A stretch of DNA of 64,000 bases from JAJXWB01 sp036796555 (GTDB taxonomy: Bacteria; Pseudomonadota; Alphaproteobacteria; Rhizobiales; Beijerinckiaceae): assembly GCA_036796555.1 (NCBI GenBank), contig DAIRCS010000001.1:52521-116520 (forward strand), in the 5' to 3' direction. Both the position numbers and the translations under genes were made by a program. Position 1 is the stretch's first letter. The number at the start of each line of letters is the position of its first letter. The notes beneath the pieces were generated by a model that had not been told where the DNA came from, did no database searches, and saw only the letters and a list, made by a program, of their open reading frames with translations. Of the stretch, positions 18,541 to 32,072 are shown one piece after another.

Positions 18541-18762
18541 ATGCCGATCATGAAAATCGAGAGCGAAGTGGCGGGAAAGGTCTGGAAAGTCTTGGGCTCG
18601 CCCGGACAGACCGTGGCGAAAGGCGAGACGATCTTGATTCTGGAATCGATGAAGATGGAAATTCCGGTCGACTCGCCTGCCTTGGGCAGGATCGTATCCA
18701 TCGACGTCGTCGAGGAAACCGTCGTCGAGGAAGGCCAGCTTGTCGCGAGGATAGAGGCATGA
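18541..18762 (+). CDS. biotin carrier protein of an acyl-CoA carboxylase (stand-alone biotinyl domain)
   Basis: A 73-residue protein consisting only of a biotinyl domain. The biotin-accepting lysine is K38 in LILESMKMEIPV, the classic M-K-M site. VAKGETILIL and EEGQLVARIEA form the barrel. A strong purine-rich ribosome binding site (GAGGAGGAGG) lies before the ATG. The stop overlaps the thioesterase start (ATGA). It has no N-terminal helical linker as in AccB, so it is a minimal carrier working between the biotin carboxylase (22733-24109) and the carboxyltransferase (14126-15661). Confidence 0.93.
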   Translation: MPIMKIESEVAGKVWKVLGSPGQTVAKGETILILESMKMEIPVDSPALGRIVSIDVVEETVVEEGQLVARIEA

Positions 18763-19625
18763 CGATTTCCGTCCGGCAACTCTTGGACGCGCTCGATCTG
18801 GCCGCCGTGGGGCCAGATCAGTTTCGAGGCGGCACGCCCCCGAGTTCCTATCCGCGCGTGTTCGGCGGGCAGGTCGTGGCTCAGGCGTTGACTGCGGCCG
18901 CGCGGACGGTCGAAAAGCGAATGCCGCATTCGCTGAACGTCCGTTTCATGGTCGGCGCAGATCCAAAACTTCCCATCGAGTTTGCGGTCGCCCGGCTGCG
19001 GGACGGCGGCAGCTTCAGCGCGCGACGGGTGACGGTTGCGCAAAATGGCAGGGCGATCGCAGAGCTGTCCGCGTCTTTCAGCGCGAATGAAACCGGCTTC
19101 GAGCATTCCGATTCGATGCCCGACGTCGCCCGGCCCGAGAAACTAGCCTCGGAGGCGAGGTTGCGAGCCGATGTCATGCCCGGCCTGGTCGATCCCGCGC
19201 CGCGCCACTATGAGGATGAGCGGCCCGTCGAAGTGCGTCCGGTCGAGCCGACGACTTATTTTTCGCGGACGCCGCGCGCCGGCGTGCTCGACGTCTGGCT
19301 GCGCGCGACCGACAAGCTGCCTGACGATCCAATGACTCATTGCGCGCTGCTGGCGTTCATGTCGGACATGTCGCTCCAGGACGCGAGCCTGGTCCCGCAT
19401 GGATTGACATTCTACGACTTCGGATTGTTGGTGACGGCGAGCCTCGACCACAGTGTGTGGTTCCATGGACCCTTCCGCGCAGACGACTGGCTGCTGTTCG
19501 TCCAGAAGAGTCCTTGGGCCGGGAGCGGTCGCGGATTATGTCTCGGCTCGATCTACACGCGCGACGGCCGGCTGATTGCGTCGACGGCGCAGGAGGGCAT
19601 GGCGCGCCGTCGCAAAACAGCTTGA
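18759..19625 (+). CDS. acyl-CoA thioesterase II (TesB-like)
   Basis: A 288-residue double hot-dog thioesterase. The N-terminal half has YPRVFGGQVVAQALTAAART, and GGSFSARRVTVAQNGRAIAEL is the first hot-dog core. The second half has ALLAFMSDMSLQDASLVPHG with the expected catalytic Asp, SLDHSVWFHGPFRADDWLLF with Ser/Thr-region residues, and STAQEGMARR with the catalytic Gln. It hydrolyses acyl-CoA to free acid and CoA and probably protects the free CoA pool or removes dead-end intermediates of the pathway. It is the last gene of the plus-strand catabolic operon and is coupled to the biotin carrier by ATGA. Confidence 0.9.
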   Translation: MTISVRQLLDALDLAAVGPDQFRGGTPPSSYPRVFGGQVVAQALTAAARTVEKRMPHSLNVRFMVGADPKLPIEFAVARLRDGGSFSARRVTVAQNGRAIAELSASFSANETGFEHSDSMPDVARPEKLASEARLRADVMPGLVDPAPRHYEDERPVEVRPVEPTTYFSRTPRAGVLDVWLRATDKLPDDPMTHCALLAFMSDMSLQDASLVPHGLTFYDFGLLVTASLDHSVWFHGPFRADDWLLFVQKSPWAGSGRGLCLGSIYTRDGRLIASTAQEGMARRRKTA

Positions 19626-19663
19626 GGAGAACGATCTTCGTTGAATGTTCCGAGCCGGCTTGG

Positions 19664-21157
19664 TCAGGTTCGCAGGACGAATGGATCCTGCACCTGATCG
19701 CTCAGTTCGCACCAAACGCTCTTCGTCTGCAGGAACTGATGAATGCTCTCGATGCCATTCTGTCTGCCGATCCCGCTTTCCTTGTAGCCGCCGAAGGGGG
19801 AGTTGTAGGCCACGGCGCGATAGGTGTTCAGCCAGACGGTGCCGCATTGCAACCGTCGCGCCATCCGATGTCCGCGCTTGATGTCGAGAGTCCACACGCC
19901 GGCGGCTAGGCCGAAACGGGAGTCATTGGCAAGCTCGACGACCTCGTCCTCGTCACGGAATGGCGTGACGGTCAGCACCGGGCCGAACACCTCGTTTTTG
20001 ATCAGGTGATTGCCGCGGCCCGCTTTGTGAACGATCGTTGGCTCGAAGAAGAAGCCGCGCGGAAAGCCCTCGATCTCCGGCCGCTTGCCTCCGTGCAGAA
20101 TCTCCGCGCCTTCCTTGAGCGATTGCTCGACCATGGACTGGGTCTTGGCGAGTTGCGCCTTGGTGGCGAGCGGCCCCATCTGCGTGTCGGACAGCAACGG
20201 ATCGCCGATTTTGATCGCCGCCGCGCGGCGGACAAGCCGGGCTACAAGCCGATCGTAGATCGACTCGTGAATATAGGCGCGCGATCCTGCAACGCAGGTC
20301 TGGCCAGCGGCCGCGAAAATGCCTGCCAGCAGTCCTACTTCCGCATGGTCGATATTGGCGTCGCCAAAAACGATGTTGGGACTCTTGCCGCCGAGCTCCA
20401 GCGTCGTACTGGCCAGTCTGCGACCGGCGCGCGCCGCGATCGCCTTACCCGCCGCCTCGCTGCCGGTGAAAGCGATCTTTGCTACAAGAGGATGATCGAC
20501 GAGGGCCTCTGCGGCTTCCCGGCCGCCAGTGACGACGTTCACCACGCCAGGGGGAATGCCCGCTTCCTCAGCGAGCCGGGCCAGCTCGATCGCCGACGCG
20601 GATGTGACCTCCGATGGTTTAATAACAACGGCGTTGCCGGCGGCAAGGGCCGGCGCCGCCCATTCGACGGTAATGAAGGTCGGCGAGTTCCATGGAACGA
20701 TGACGCCGACGACGCCGAGCGGCTCGCGCAGCGTATAATTGAGGACGCTGGTGCGATCGAGTGGAATCACCGATCCTTCAATCTTGTCCGCGAGACCGCC
20801 GAAATAATAGAGCCAGTCGACCACGACGCGCGCTTGCGCCCCCATTTCCGCGAGCAGCTTCCCATTCTGGCCCGTCTCGATGCGACCGATGCGGTCTGCA
20901 TTCGCGGCGATCGCCTCGCCCCATTTCATGAGCAGCCTTCCGCGTCGTGTCGGCGACAGCTCGCTCCAGGGGCCGCGGGAGAGCGAGGCGTGCGCGGACT
21001 CGACGGCCTGATCGACCTCGGCGGCGCCGGACTCCGCAAAATAGCCCCAATCGCTTCCGGTCGTCGGATTTATCGAGACGAAGCGCCTGCCGTCGCGCGC
21101 CGGCGTCTCCTTGCCGGAAATGTGATTTCCGTAGACTGGAATATCCGTCTGCGACAT
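19664..21157 (-). CDS. aldehyde dehydrogenase (NAD(P)-dependent)
   Basis: A 497-residue aldehyde dehydrogenase. The N-terminal nucleotide-binding region has GVIVPWNSPTFITVEWAAPA and VVIKPSEVTSASAIE. The general-base Glu is in LELGGKSPNIVFGDAN and the nucleophilic Cys in AAAGQTCVAGSRAYIHE. The C-terminal end has FGGYKESGIGRQNG. The protein is of full length and looks intact. It is transcribed convergently to the thioesterase and divergently from the LysR gene, so LysR is a candidate regulator. It oxidises an aldehyde to the acid; the aldehyde is unknown but probably feeds the neighbouring acid pathway. Confidence 0.93.
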   Translation of the reverse strand: MSQTDIPVYGNHISGKETPARDGRRFVSINPTTGSDWGYFAESGAAEVDQAVESAHASLSRGPWSELSPTRRGRLLMKWGEAIAANADRIGRIETGQNGKLLAEMGAQARVVVDWLYYFGGLADKIEGSVIPLDRTSVLNYTLREPLGVVGVIVPWNSPTFITVEWAAPALAAGNAVVIKPSEVTSASAIELARLAEEAGIPPGVVNVVTGGREAAEALVDHPLVAKIAFTGSEAAGKAIAARAGRRLASTTLELGGKSPNIVFGDANIDHAEVGLLAGIFAAAGQTCVAGSRAYIHESIYDRLVARLVRRAAAIKIGDPLLSDTQMGPLATKAQLAKTQSMVEQSLKEGAEILHGGKRPEIEGFPRGFFFEPTIVHKAGRGNHLIKNEVFGPVLTVTPFRDEDEVVELANDSRFGLAAGVWTLDIKRGHRMARRLQCGTVWLNTYRAVAYNSPFGGYKESGIGRQNGIESIHQFLQTKSVWCELSDQVQDPFVLRT

Positions 21158-21635
21158 CGATGCTCTCCAGATGATTGGGCGCAGACCGTGACAGCGCCGG
21201 CCTTGGCGCGGGAAAGATCATGAACGCAAGTATCCACGCAGGGCGAGGCGCGCAAGCAAGCAACGGGCATCGATTGATCGGGAGGACAAATAGATGCGCC
21301 CCGTCCGCAACGTTTCGCTGGCGCGAACATTCGAGATCGAACCGAGAAGAGAGCGTCATGCGGGCTTTCGATCCGACGCATCGACTCGGCGAAAAAGAAC
21401 TGCCATCACGCGCTGCGGTAAGCGCTTGTCATGAATCTCCGCGCTTCGCGATCAGTCAGCTCCGCCCGGCGGCGAATACGATGAACTCCGCCGGTCGGGC
21501 AAACCGTTGCTCGCCTCTGATCTCGGGACACCGAATGTCAGATTGTATCTGCTGCCGCCTTCAGCTAGCCTGCTGGCGCGGACGATCGCGCCGGTAGGCG
21601 CGGCGGCGAACCGCCAACTCTGGGAGGAGTGGCGC
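21158..21635. other. divergent promoter region between the aldehyde dehydrogenase and lysR
   Basis: 478 bases without a convincing gene. LysR regulators normally bind between themselves and a divergent target, so an operator is expected here. I did not find a clear T-N11-A palindrome by eye. Short open frames in the stretch have no family likeness. Confidence 0.5.
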
Positions 21636-22652
21636 TTGAAACTCAACATCAGCCTTGAGGACGTCGAGACATTTATCGCGGTCGCTGAGGCCGGGAGCTT
21701 CAGTTTGGCGGCATCACGGCTCAACGTTAGCCAGCCGACGGCGACCGCGCGCATAAAGAGACTGGAAGAGAGTTTTGGCGTTCCTCTCTTCACGCGCACC
21801 ACGCGGCGCGTTCAGACGACCGCGGCCGGCGACAGGCTGCGCGAGCACAGCGAGGCTCTACTTATCCAGCTCAATCGCCTTCGCGAGGAGTTTCGGGGCG
21901 AGACATCGTTGTCGTGCGGAACGCTTGCCCTGGGCGCGACGCCTGCGCTGGCGGCGGTCACCCTGCCGCCGCTCGTCGCTGCATTTTCCAAGGCCTATCC
22001 GGGCATTTCAATTCGCATTCACGACGAGCATCGCAGGCAGGCCTTCTCCGATCTTTCGTCGGGCGTGGTTGACCTGGCGATCATTGGCGAGTGCCAGGAA
22101 AGCCGAGAGTTCGATTTCGAGCCGCTTTTCGCGATCGATTTCTACGTGATTTGCCCGCAGGACCATGAGCTTTCGAAATCGCAGGTCGTCCAGTACGAGG
22201 ATCTTGCGCGTTATCCATTGTTGACCATGCCTCTGGATGAATCGATCTGGAGCGTCGTGGCCGCCGAATTTGCGAAACGAGGCCTTGCATTCCGGTGCTC
22301 GTTCGAAGCGACCGGAATGTTTACGGTGCTGCAGATGGTCGAGGTGGGTCTTGGTCTGACGATCCTGCCCAGCATCGCGCTTTCGGTTCTCAATCCCGCC
22401 AGGCACGTGGCTATTAGTCTGGCGGGACGAGGCGAACTGACGCGCAAGGTCGGCCTGGCTCGCTTGCGAGGCCGCGAATTCACGCCGAGCGCTAAGATGT
22501 TCCGTCAATGCGCTCGGAAATGGGTTCGTGAACAACTCGAATGGTCCGGCGGTCTGTACCGCCCGCTCGCCATACGGTCATCGACCGATGGCAGGAATGC
22601 AGGCGACCCGAAATATTTGGACGTTGTCACGATCGTTCATCAGCATTGCTGA
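21636..22652 (+). CDS. LysR-family transcriptional regulator
   Basis: An approximately 338-residue LysR regulator. The winged helix-turn-helix occupies about residues 1-60 (LEDVETFIAVAEAGSFSLAA, then NVSQPTATARIKRLEESFG and FTRTTRRVQTTAAG). The effector-binding domain follows, including SSGVVDLAIIGECQE and GLGLTILPSIALSVL. The most likely start is TTG at 21636, because GGGAGGAG sits at ideal distance and the sequence then begins with the domain; upstream codons are not family-like. It probably controls the divergent aldehyde dehydrogenase and perhaps the carboxylase gene beyond it; the inducer is likely a pathway acid or CoA ester (inference). Confidence 0.88.
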   Translation: MKLNISLEDVETFIAVAEAGSFSLAASRLNVSQPTATARIKRLEESFGVPLFTRTTRRVQTTAAGDRLREHSEALLIQLNRLREEFRGETSLSCGTLALGATPALAAVTLPPLVAAFSKAYPGISIRIHDEHRRQAFSDLSSGVVDLAIIGECQESREFDFEPLFAIDFYVICPQDHELSKSQVVQYEDLARYPLLTMPLDESIWSVVAAEFAKRGLAFRCSFEATGMFTVLQMVEVGLGLTILPSIALSVLNPARHVAISLAGRGELTRKVGLARLRGREFTPSAKMFRQCARKWVREQLEWSGGLYRPLAIRSSTDGRNAGDPKYLDVVTIVHQHC

Positions 22653-22732
22653 TAGATCGATATATTGACTGAGACCGAGGCTTGATTGAACGCTCACCCC
22701 AAGCGTTTTCATATGCTGGGGTCTCGGCGTCG

Positions 22733-24109
22733 ATGAAGAAGTTGCTGATCGCCAATCGCGGCGAGATCGCTTGCCGCATAATTCGCGCAGCGCGGCAGGT
22801 CGGCATAAAAACAGTCGCGGTGTATTCGGAAGCGGACATCGCGACCAAACACGTGGCCGATGCCGACGAAATCGCGCCAATCGGACCGGCGACGGCGCGC
22901 GACAGCTATCTCAATGCGGCCAACATCATCGCGGCCGCGCGCGCTACCGGCGCCGACGCGGTGCATCCCGGCTATGGTTTCCTCTCGGAGAATGCCGATT
23001 TTGCTCAGTCCGTGATCTCAACCGGACTCGTCTGGGTCGGTCCCCAGCCCGAAACCATACGCAGCATGGGGGACAAGGCGCAATCACGGGAGATCGCTCG
23101 ATCGGCGGGCGTCCCCGTGCTTCCCGGCAGTCGGCGTTTCGGTTCTGATGTCGATGATCTGGAGAGTATCGCCAAAGCCGTCGGTTTCCCGCTTTTGGTG
23201 AAGGCGTCTGGCGGCGGCGGAGGCATCGGCGTGCGCGTGGTCGACCGCCCCGACGATCTCGAGACCGCTGTCGCCACGACACAGCGGCTGGCGCTGCGAT
23301 CTTTCGGGAACGGCGACGTGTTTCTCGAACGATATGTCCCGAAGGCTCGGCACGTGGAGGTGCAGATATTCGGCGCCGGAGACGGACGCGCTCTGCACGT
23401 CTTCGAGCGGGAATGCTCGATCCAGCGACGCTTTCAGAAGGTGATCGAGGAGAGTCCGTCGCCGGCGCTTGACGAGGAGAGCAGATCGCACATGGCGCAA
23501 GCTGCGGTGCGGCTGGCCTCGCGGCTGTCTTACGCGAGCGCGGGCACCGTCGAATTCATTGTCGACGATGACACGGGCGAATTCTTCTTTCTCGAAATGA
23601 ATACACGCATTCAGGTTGAGCACCCGGTCACGGAAATGCTTACGGGCGTGGATCTGGTCCAATGGCAGCTCCGTATGGCCGCTGGGGAGCAGTTCACGGT
23701 CGGACAAGATCAAATCGTCCGCAGCGGCCATGTGATCGAGTGTCGGATCTACGCGGAAAATCCTGATCGAAACTTCTTACCTTCGGCGGGCGCGCTTCAG
23801 GAGTTCCAACTTCCGTCACCCGGCCCGGACCTGAGGATCGACACCGGCCTGCGCAAGGGCGATGCCGTCACGCCGCACTACGATCCCATGATCGCCAAGC
23901 TGATCTGCCGAGGCGAGGATCGGGCCGCAGCGATATGCAGGGCAATCGACGCGCTCCGATCGGTGAGGATCGAAGGAATCAAGACGAACGTGGGCTTTCT
24001 TATCAAGACGCTCGAGCATCCTGATTTCCGCGCTGGCGATTTGTCTACGTCGTTCATTGAGCGCCACAAGTCCGATTTGCTTGGCGAGGTTGCGATCGGT
24101 TCGCGATGA
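22733..24109 (+). CDS. biotin carboxylase subunit of an acyl-CoA carboxylase
   Basis: A 458-residue biotin carboxylase that uses ATP and bicarbonate to carboxylate biotin. It starts KKLLIANRGEIACRII, has VHPGYGFLSENADFA, the glycine-rich ATP-grasp loop VKASGGGGGIGVRVV, ECSIQRRFQKVIEE and the catalytic FLEMNTRIQVEHPVTEMLTG. The length fits a free AccC-type subunit without a biotin domain. The separate biotin carrier at 18541 and carboxyltransferase at 14126 in the same cluster would complete the enzyme. It could in principle be the housekeeping accC, but accC normally follows accB, which is not here. It starts 80 bases after the lysR stop. Confidence 0.93.
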   Translation: MKKLLIANRGEIACRIIRAARQVGIKTVAVYSEADIATKHVADADEIAPIGPATARDSYLNAANIIAAARATGADAVHPGYGFLSENADFAQSVISTGLVWVGPQPETIRSMGDKAQSREIARSAGVPVLPGSRRFGSDVDDLESIAKAVGFPLLVKASGGGGGIGVRVVDRPDDLETAVATTQRLALRSFGNGDVFLERYVPKARHVEVQIFGAGDGRALHVFERECSIQRRFQKVIEESPSPALDEESRSHMAQAAVRLASRLSYASAGTVEFIVDDDTGEFFFLEMNTRIQVEHPVTEMLTGVDLVQWQLRMAAGEQFTVGQDQIVRSGHVIECRIYAENPDRNFLPSAGALQEFQLPSPGPDLRIDTGLRKGDAVTPHYDPMIAKLICRGEDRAAAICRAIDALRSVRIEGIKTNVGFLIKTLEHPDFRAGDLSTSFIERHKSDLLGEVAIGSR

Positions 24110-24362
24110 AATCGGAGCACGGTCGATATGCCGGCAGGCTGACTGTCCTGTCGTGCGCAACGTCCAGCTGCACAATGGCTGCGCGCATCGCGCGCAAGCG
24201 GCCGGCGCTTCCGACCTCAGGAATCTCCCGAACCGCGATACTTCGCGTTGGTCTGTGTCATGCGGACGAAGTGGCGAAGTCGCCGATAATCTTGGCCCGC
24301 CATTCTCGCCGATAGAGCCATTTTCTCGCCGCATCATAGATCCTCCCTCTGCGGCGCAACTA

Positions 24363-24396
24363 GGAGCGCGCTATGTTCTAGACCATAGCGCGCTCC
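24363..24396. repeat. 34-base palindrome (13-base perfect arms, 8-base centre)
   Basis: GGAGCGCGCTATG at 24363-24375 is exactly repeated in inverted orientation at 24384-24396, around TTCTAGAC. Including the TCTAGA centre, almost the whole 34 bases is self-complementary. It could be a strong bidirectional terminator for the biotin carboxylase transcript (a CCTTTG stretch, only weakly T-rich, follows), an operator, or a dispersed palindromic element of this genome. I saw only this copy in the window. Confidence 0.55.
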
Positions 24397-24741
24397 GCCT
24401 TTGCTCCTCTCGAAGTGAGTATCTCTTCCAGCTCCTAACGCGGTGAGCGGAGGCCGGTGGAATGAACGTGAAGCGCCATCACGGTGTATTGCGGGAAATC
24501 AGCCGGAGGCCTCGGTTTTCGCGGCATCCGCGCCGCCGCCAGCGTGACAAGCAATTTGACGCCTGGAGCTCTATGCGTTTCAGCGTGCAACACTTGAACA
24601 TCGATTGATATTTCGATTTTTCTTCCAGTAACTCAGGGAACTACGTTGCGCCAGAGCGAGCGGTATTTAGATAGACTCGTTTTGGATTCCCAAAACAGGG
24701 GAGTTCTGTTTCAACCTGCTGATTGGAGGAGGCCAGCAGGC

Positions 24742-25040
24742 ATGCTGCGCCGGCTCGGCCTGACGCTCAAAAAAGACGGTCGTCGCGCGCGAGCAGGATC
24801 GTGCGGACGTGAGCCGTCACCACGAACGCTGGCGCGCGGCTTCTGTTCCTTTCCAGATACTCGCCCGACCTCAATCCGATCGAGCAGGTCTTCGCCAAGC
24901 TGAAGGGCGCCTTGCGCAAGGCCGCCGTTCGTACACTCGACGCCGTCGCCGACGAAATCACGTGTATTCTCGACACCTACACGCGCGCCGAGTGCGCCAG
25001 TTACTTCAAAAAAACACAGGATACGCGCCAAACTAAATAC
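24742..25040 (+). pseudogene. IS630-family transposase relic with internal deletion and frameshift
   Basis: The stretch LRRLGLTLKKDGR around 24745-24785, continued in the +1 frame as AREQDRADVSRHHERWRA, matches the region just before the catalytic domain of IS630-type transposases. It then jumps directly to LLFLSRYSPDLNPIEQVFAK (24843-24900) and LRKAAVRTLDAVADEITCIL...TRAECASYF, the typical C-terminus with the last catalytic Glu. The central DDE portion of roughly a hundred residues is absent, and the two pieces are in different frames. So this is a non-functional remnant. Terminal inverted repeats were not recognised. Confidence 0.75.
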
Positions 25041-25273
25041 GGAAGCTCCAGCGGCGCGGGGGCGCGCCAGGCCCCTGCCCGCAGCTTCTCGGGTATCCGC
25101 CAGCGCCTTGAGCACGCGAGTTTATTCAGGATCCGATCCGCGTATCTCATCAGGGTCAGCGGCTGGGGCCGCTTCGGGCGTAAAATAATGTAGCCAAGCG
25201 TCCTATTATTGTTATCTAAGACCGGGCCGGACGACCGTTCGTCGCCGTCGCCAGATTTGGGATCGCCGCTTCG

Positions 25274-28439
<3,166 letters not shown>

Positions 28440-28450
<11 letters not shown>

Positions 28451-29639
28451 TCAGAAGTCGGCGTCCTTCCGTCGCAAGCTGAAGCTCGCCGGCGCCGCAG
28501 GTCTTTGCGCGGCGGGCGCGATCGTGGTCATCGGCGTCACGTCGCGATCCAGATCCGCCGCCGAGCTGCGCGCCTGGACCATCGAGCAGGCCACGCCGAC
28601 CGTGGCTGTCGCGCAGCCGAGCGTTCGCGGTCTCGACGCGACGCTCGACCTTCCGGGCCGGCTGGAGGCTTACTCCCGCGCGCCGATCTACGCGCGGGTG
28701 AGCGGCTACGTGAAAAGCTGGAACGCCGACATCGGCGCGCATGTGAAGGAAGGGCAGACGCTGGCGGAGATCGACGCGCCCGATCTCGACCAGCAATTGA
28801 TTCAGGCTCGCGCCGATCTGCTCAGCCAGGAGGCGAGCGCCAGATTGTCGGAGGCGACGTACAATCGCCGCAAGGCGCTGCTGGCGTCAAACATCGTGTC
28901 GCGGCAGGAGATCGACGAGCGCGCCGCCGATCTCGCCAACCGGAAGGCGGCGGTCGAGGCCGGAAAGGCGAATGTGGAGCGGCTCGAGGCCCTGTCCGCC
29001 TACAAGAAGATCGCCGCGCCCTTCGACGGCGTCGTCACGCAGCGCAGCACCGACGTCGGCGCGTTGATCTCCGGCGGGACAGGCGCCGGCCCGGCGATGT
29101 TCGTGATCTCCGACGTGAGGAAGTTGCGTGTCTATGTCGACGTGCCGCAGAACTACGTTCCGGCGGTCGGGATCGGCGCGACAGCGGCCATCTCCGTTCC
29201 GGAATATCCGAACAAGACCTTCGCGGCGACTGTCGAGGCGTCGTCGCGCTCGGTCGACGTCGGCTCGGGCGCGACACGCATGCAGCTCGTTCTCGACAAT
29301 CCGGACGGGAAGCTGATGCCGGGCGGCTTCGCCCGGCTGAAACTGAAGCTGACGCGAAGCGCCGCGCCGCTCTACGTGCCGGCGACCGCGCTCATCTTCA
29401 ATCGCGAGGGCATGCGCGTCGCGACTGTCGATCCGAACGACCGGATCGTGTTCAAGACGGTGACGATCGCGCGCGATCTGGGGCGCGAAATCGAAATCGG
29501 GTCGGGCGTCAAGGGCGACGACCGCATCGTCGTCGCGCCGCCGGACGGCCTGTCGGACGGCGACAAGGTGCGCGTGGCCGAGGCGGGCGGCGCCGACAAG
29601 CCCGCGGGCGGTTCGAAAAGCCGGCAGGTGAGCCGGTAG
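28440..29639 (+). CDS. RND efflux periplasmic adaptor subunit
   Basis: A 399-residue membrane-fusion protein that links the RND permease to an outer-membrane channel. It has an N-terminal membrane anchor (LAGAAGLCAAGAIVVIGVTS, about residues 16-35) and the lipoyl half-motifs RVSGYVKSWNADIGAHVKEG and YKKIAAPFDGVVTQRSTDVG. Between them is a helical hairpin (residues about 115-185), followed by the beta-barrel domain (VPQNYVPAVGIGATAAIS). No lipobox cysteine is seen. It overlaps the permease gene, so the two are co-translated. Confidence 0.93.
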
Positions 29640-29718
29640 AGCTTCTGTGGCGTCGCACGGCGCCTCGCGAAGACGAATTCGCCGCCGGTCGTGACGATCA
29701 GGAAGCTGACGCCGCCTG

Positions 29719-30621
29719 TCAGAATGCGGCGAGACCGGTGACGGGTCCATCGAAGGATGCGAGGATTCGCTCGCCGCGCCCCGCCGCCGGACCATCCGGC
29801 AGGGGAACCTCGCGGATGTCGCCATCGAGGGCCGAGACCCAGGCAAGTCCCATCTTCTCGTTGACGCAAAGGCCGATGGCTTCGCCGAAGCCCGACGCCA
29901 GAATCTCCGGCTTCGCCCCGCGCTCGCCGGAAGCGGGGATCGAGGCCCGATTCAGCGTGTTGCCGGCCGGCGGCGCGCCGCGATCCGTCCAGTAGAGCCG
30001 GTCGCCCGCGATATGCAGATCGATCGGCTCCGGCAGGTTGGCCCACAGGACCTCGATATCGCTGCGCGTCTTCGCGGTTTCACCTTTTGGCAGTTTGATT
30101 CCAGCCCGCAGGATGCGGCCCTGTCCGCCCTTCGAGGGACCCTTCTGGGTCCAGTAGACGTGGCCGCGCTTCGGGTCCACCGCAACGCCGACGCACTCTT
30201 CCGTCCCGTCGTCGTCGCGGCTGTTGACCACGACGTCCTCGAGACCCAATCCGTCGGTTCGAACCCGGGAGACCTTGCAACCCTCGCGATCCCCCCAGTA
30301 CAGCGTGCCCGCGCCATCGCTGGCGAGCTGCTTGCCCGTGGTCACGCCGCCAACGGGGACGACATCGAATTTTCGCGAACCGTCCAGCCTGAGACCGTGC
30401 ACGCCGCCATTTCGTTGCGAGTAGTCGCGTCCCTTCTCGCCGGGCACGTTCGGATCGACGATCGCCGCGCCCATCGTGGTCCAGTAGATGACCCCGCCTT
30501 CGGCGACGATGCCGTCGGGGGCGCTGCCGGTGTCGTCCGTCAGACATTGCACGGAACCGTCGACCAGATCGATCTGCACGATCTGGCGGCTCCGGATCAG
30601 CAGTGCGAGCAGCGCTTTCAT
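29719..30621 (-). CDS. YWTD-type beta-propeller protein (SMP-30/LDL-receptor-B-like)
   Basis: A 300-residue protein built of repeated propeller strands: APDGIVAEGGVIYWTTMGA, LASDGAGTLYWGDREGCK, VAVDPKRGHVYWTQKGP and IAGDRLYWTDRGAPPAGNTL. The recurring Y-W-T/G core is like LDL-receptor class B repeats and the SMP-30/lactonase propellers. No signal peptide is obvious, so it may be cytoplasmic. Its activity cannot be named; related proteins include sugar lactonases and scaffold proteins. It is convergent with the RND adaptor and transcribed alone. Confidence 0.75.
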   Translation of the reverse strand: MKALLALLIRSRQIVQIDLVDGSVQCLTDDTGSAPDGIVAEGGVIYWTTMGAAIVDPNVPGEKGRDYSQRNGGVHGLRLDGSRKFDVVPVGGVTTGKQLASDGAGTLYWGDREGCKVSRVRTDGLGLEDVVVNSRDDDGTEECVGVAVDPKRGHVYWTQKGPSKGGQGRILRAGIKLPKGETAKTRSDIEVLWANLPEPIDLHIAGDRLYWTDRGAPPAGNTLNRASIPASGERGAKPEILASGFGEAIGLCVNEKMGLAWVSALDGDIREVPLPDGPAAGRGERILASFDGPVTGLAAF

Positions 30622-30746
30622 GAAATCCTCTCGGCGTCTCGTATCAGCATGGGCGATGGCGTGTTCTCGCGCGCGCCCAGGGGGAATCTGGCGCGACGCG
30701 ATCGCGTGTCACTAATTCCTCTCCGAAGTTCGCTCGAACAGATCGG

Positions 30747-31949
<1,203 letters not shown>

Positions 31950-32072
31950 TGCGTCCTTCCCTTTCGCTTGGCGGCGATCGATCGGCCTGGGTCGTGTCGA
32001 TTGTCGGATGTCAGATGCATGGGCCCGCAATTCCGCGGTGGGGACGGCGACGCCTGTTTTGACTGATCAGCG

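Larger units (their letters stand above)
24110..25273. other. low-coding region with a palindrome and a transposase relic
   Basis: About 1.16 kb without an intact gene between the biotin carboxylase and the RND pump. It contains a 34-base near-perfect palindrome at 24363-24396 and a decayed IS630-type transposase around 24742-25040. The remainder has lower GC than the flanks (for example around 24590-24720) and no open frame with family features. It looks like an old insertion scar. Confidence 0.65.
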
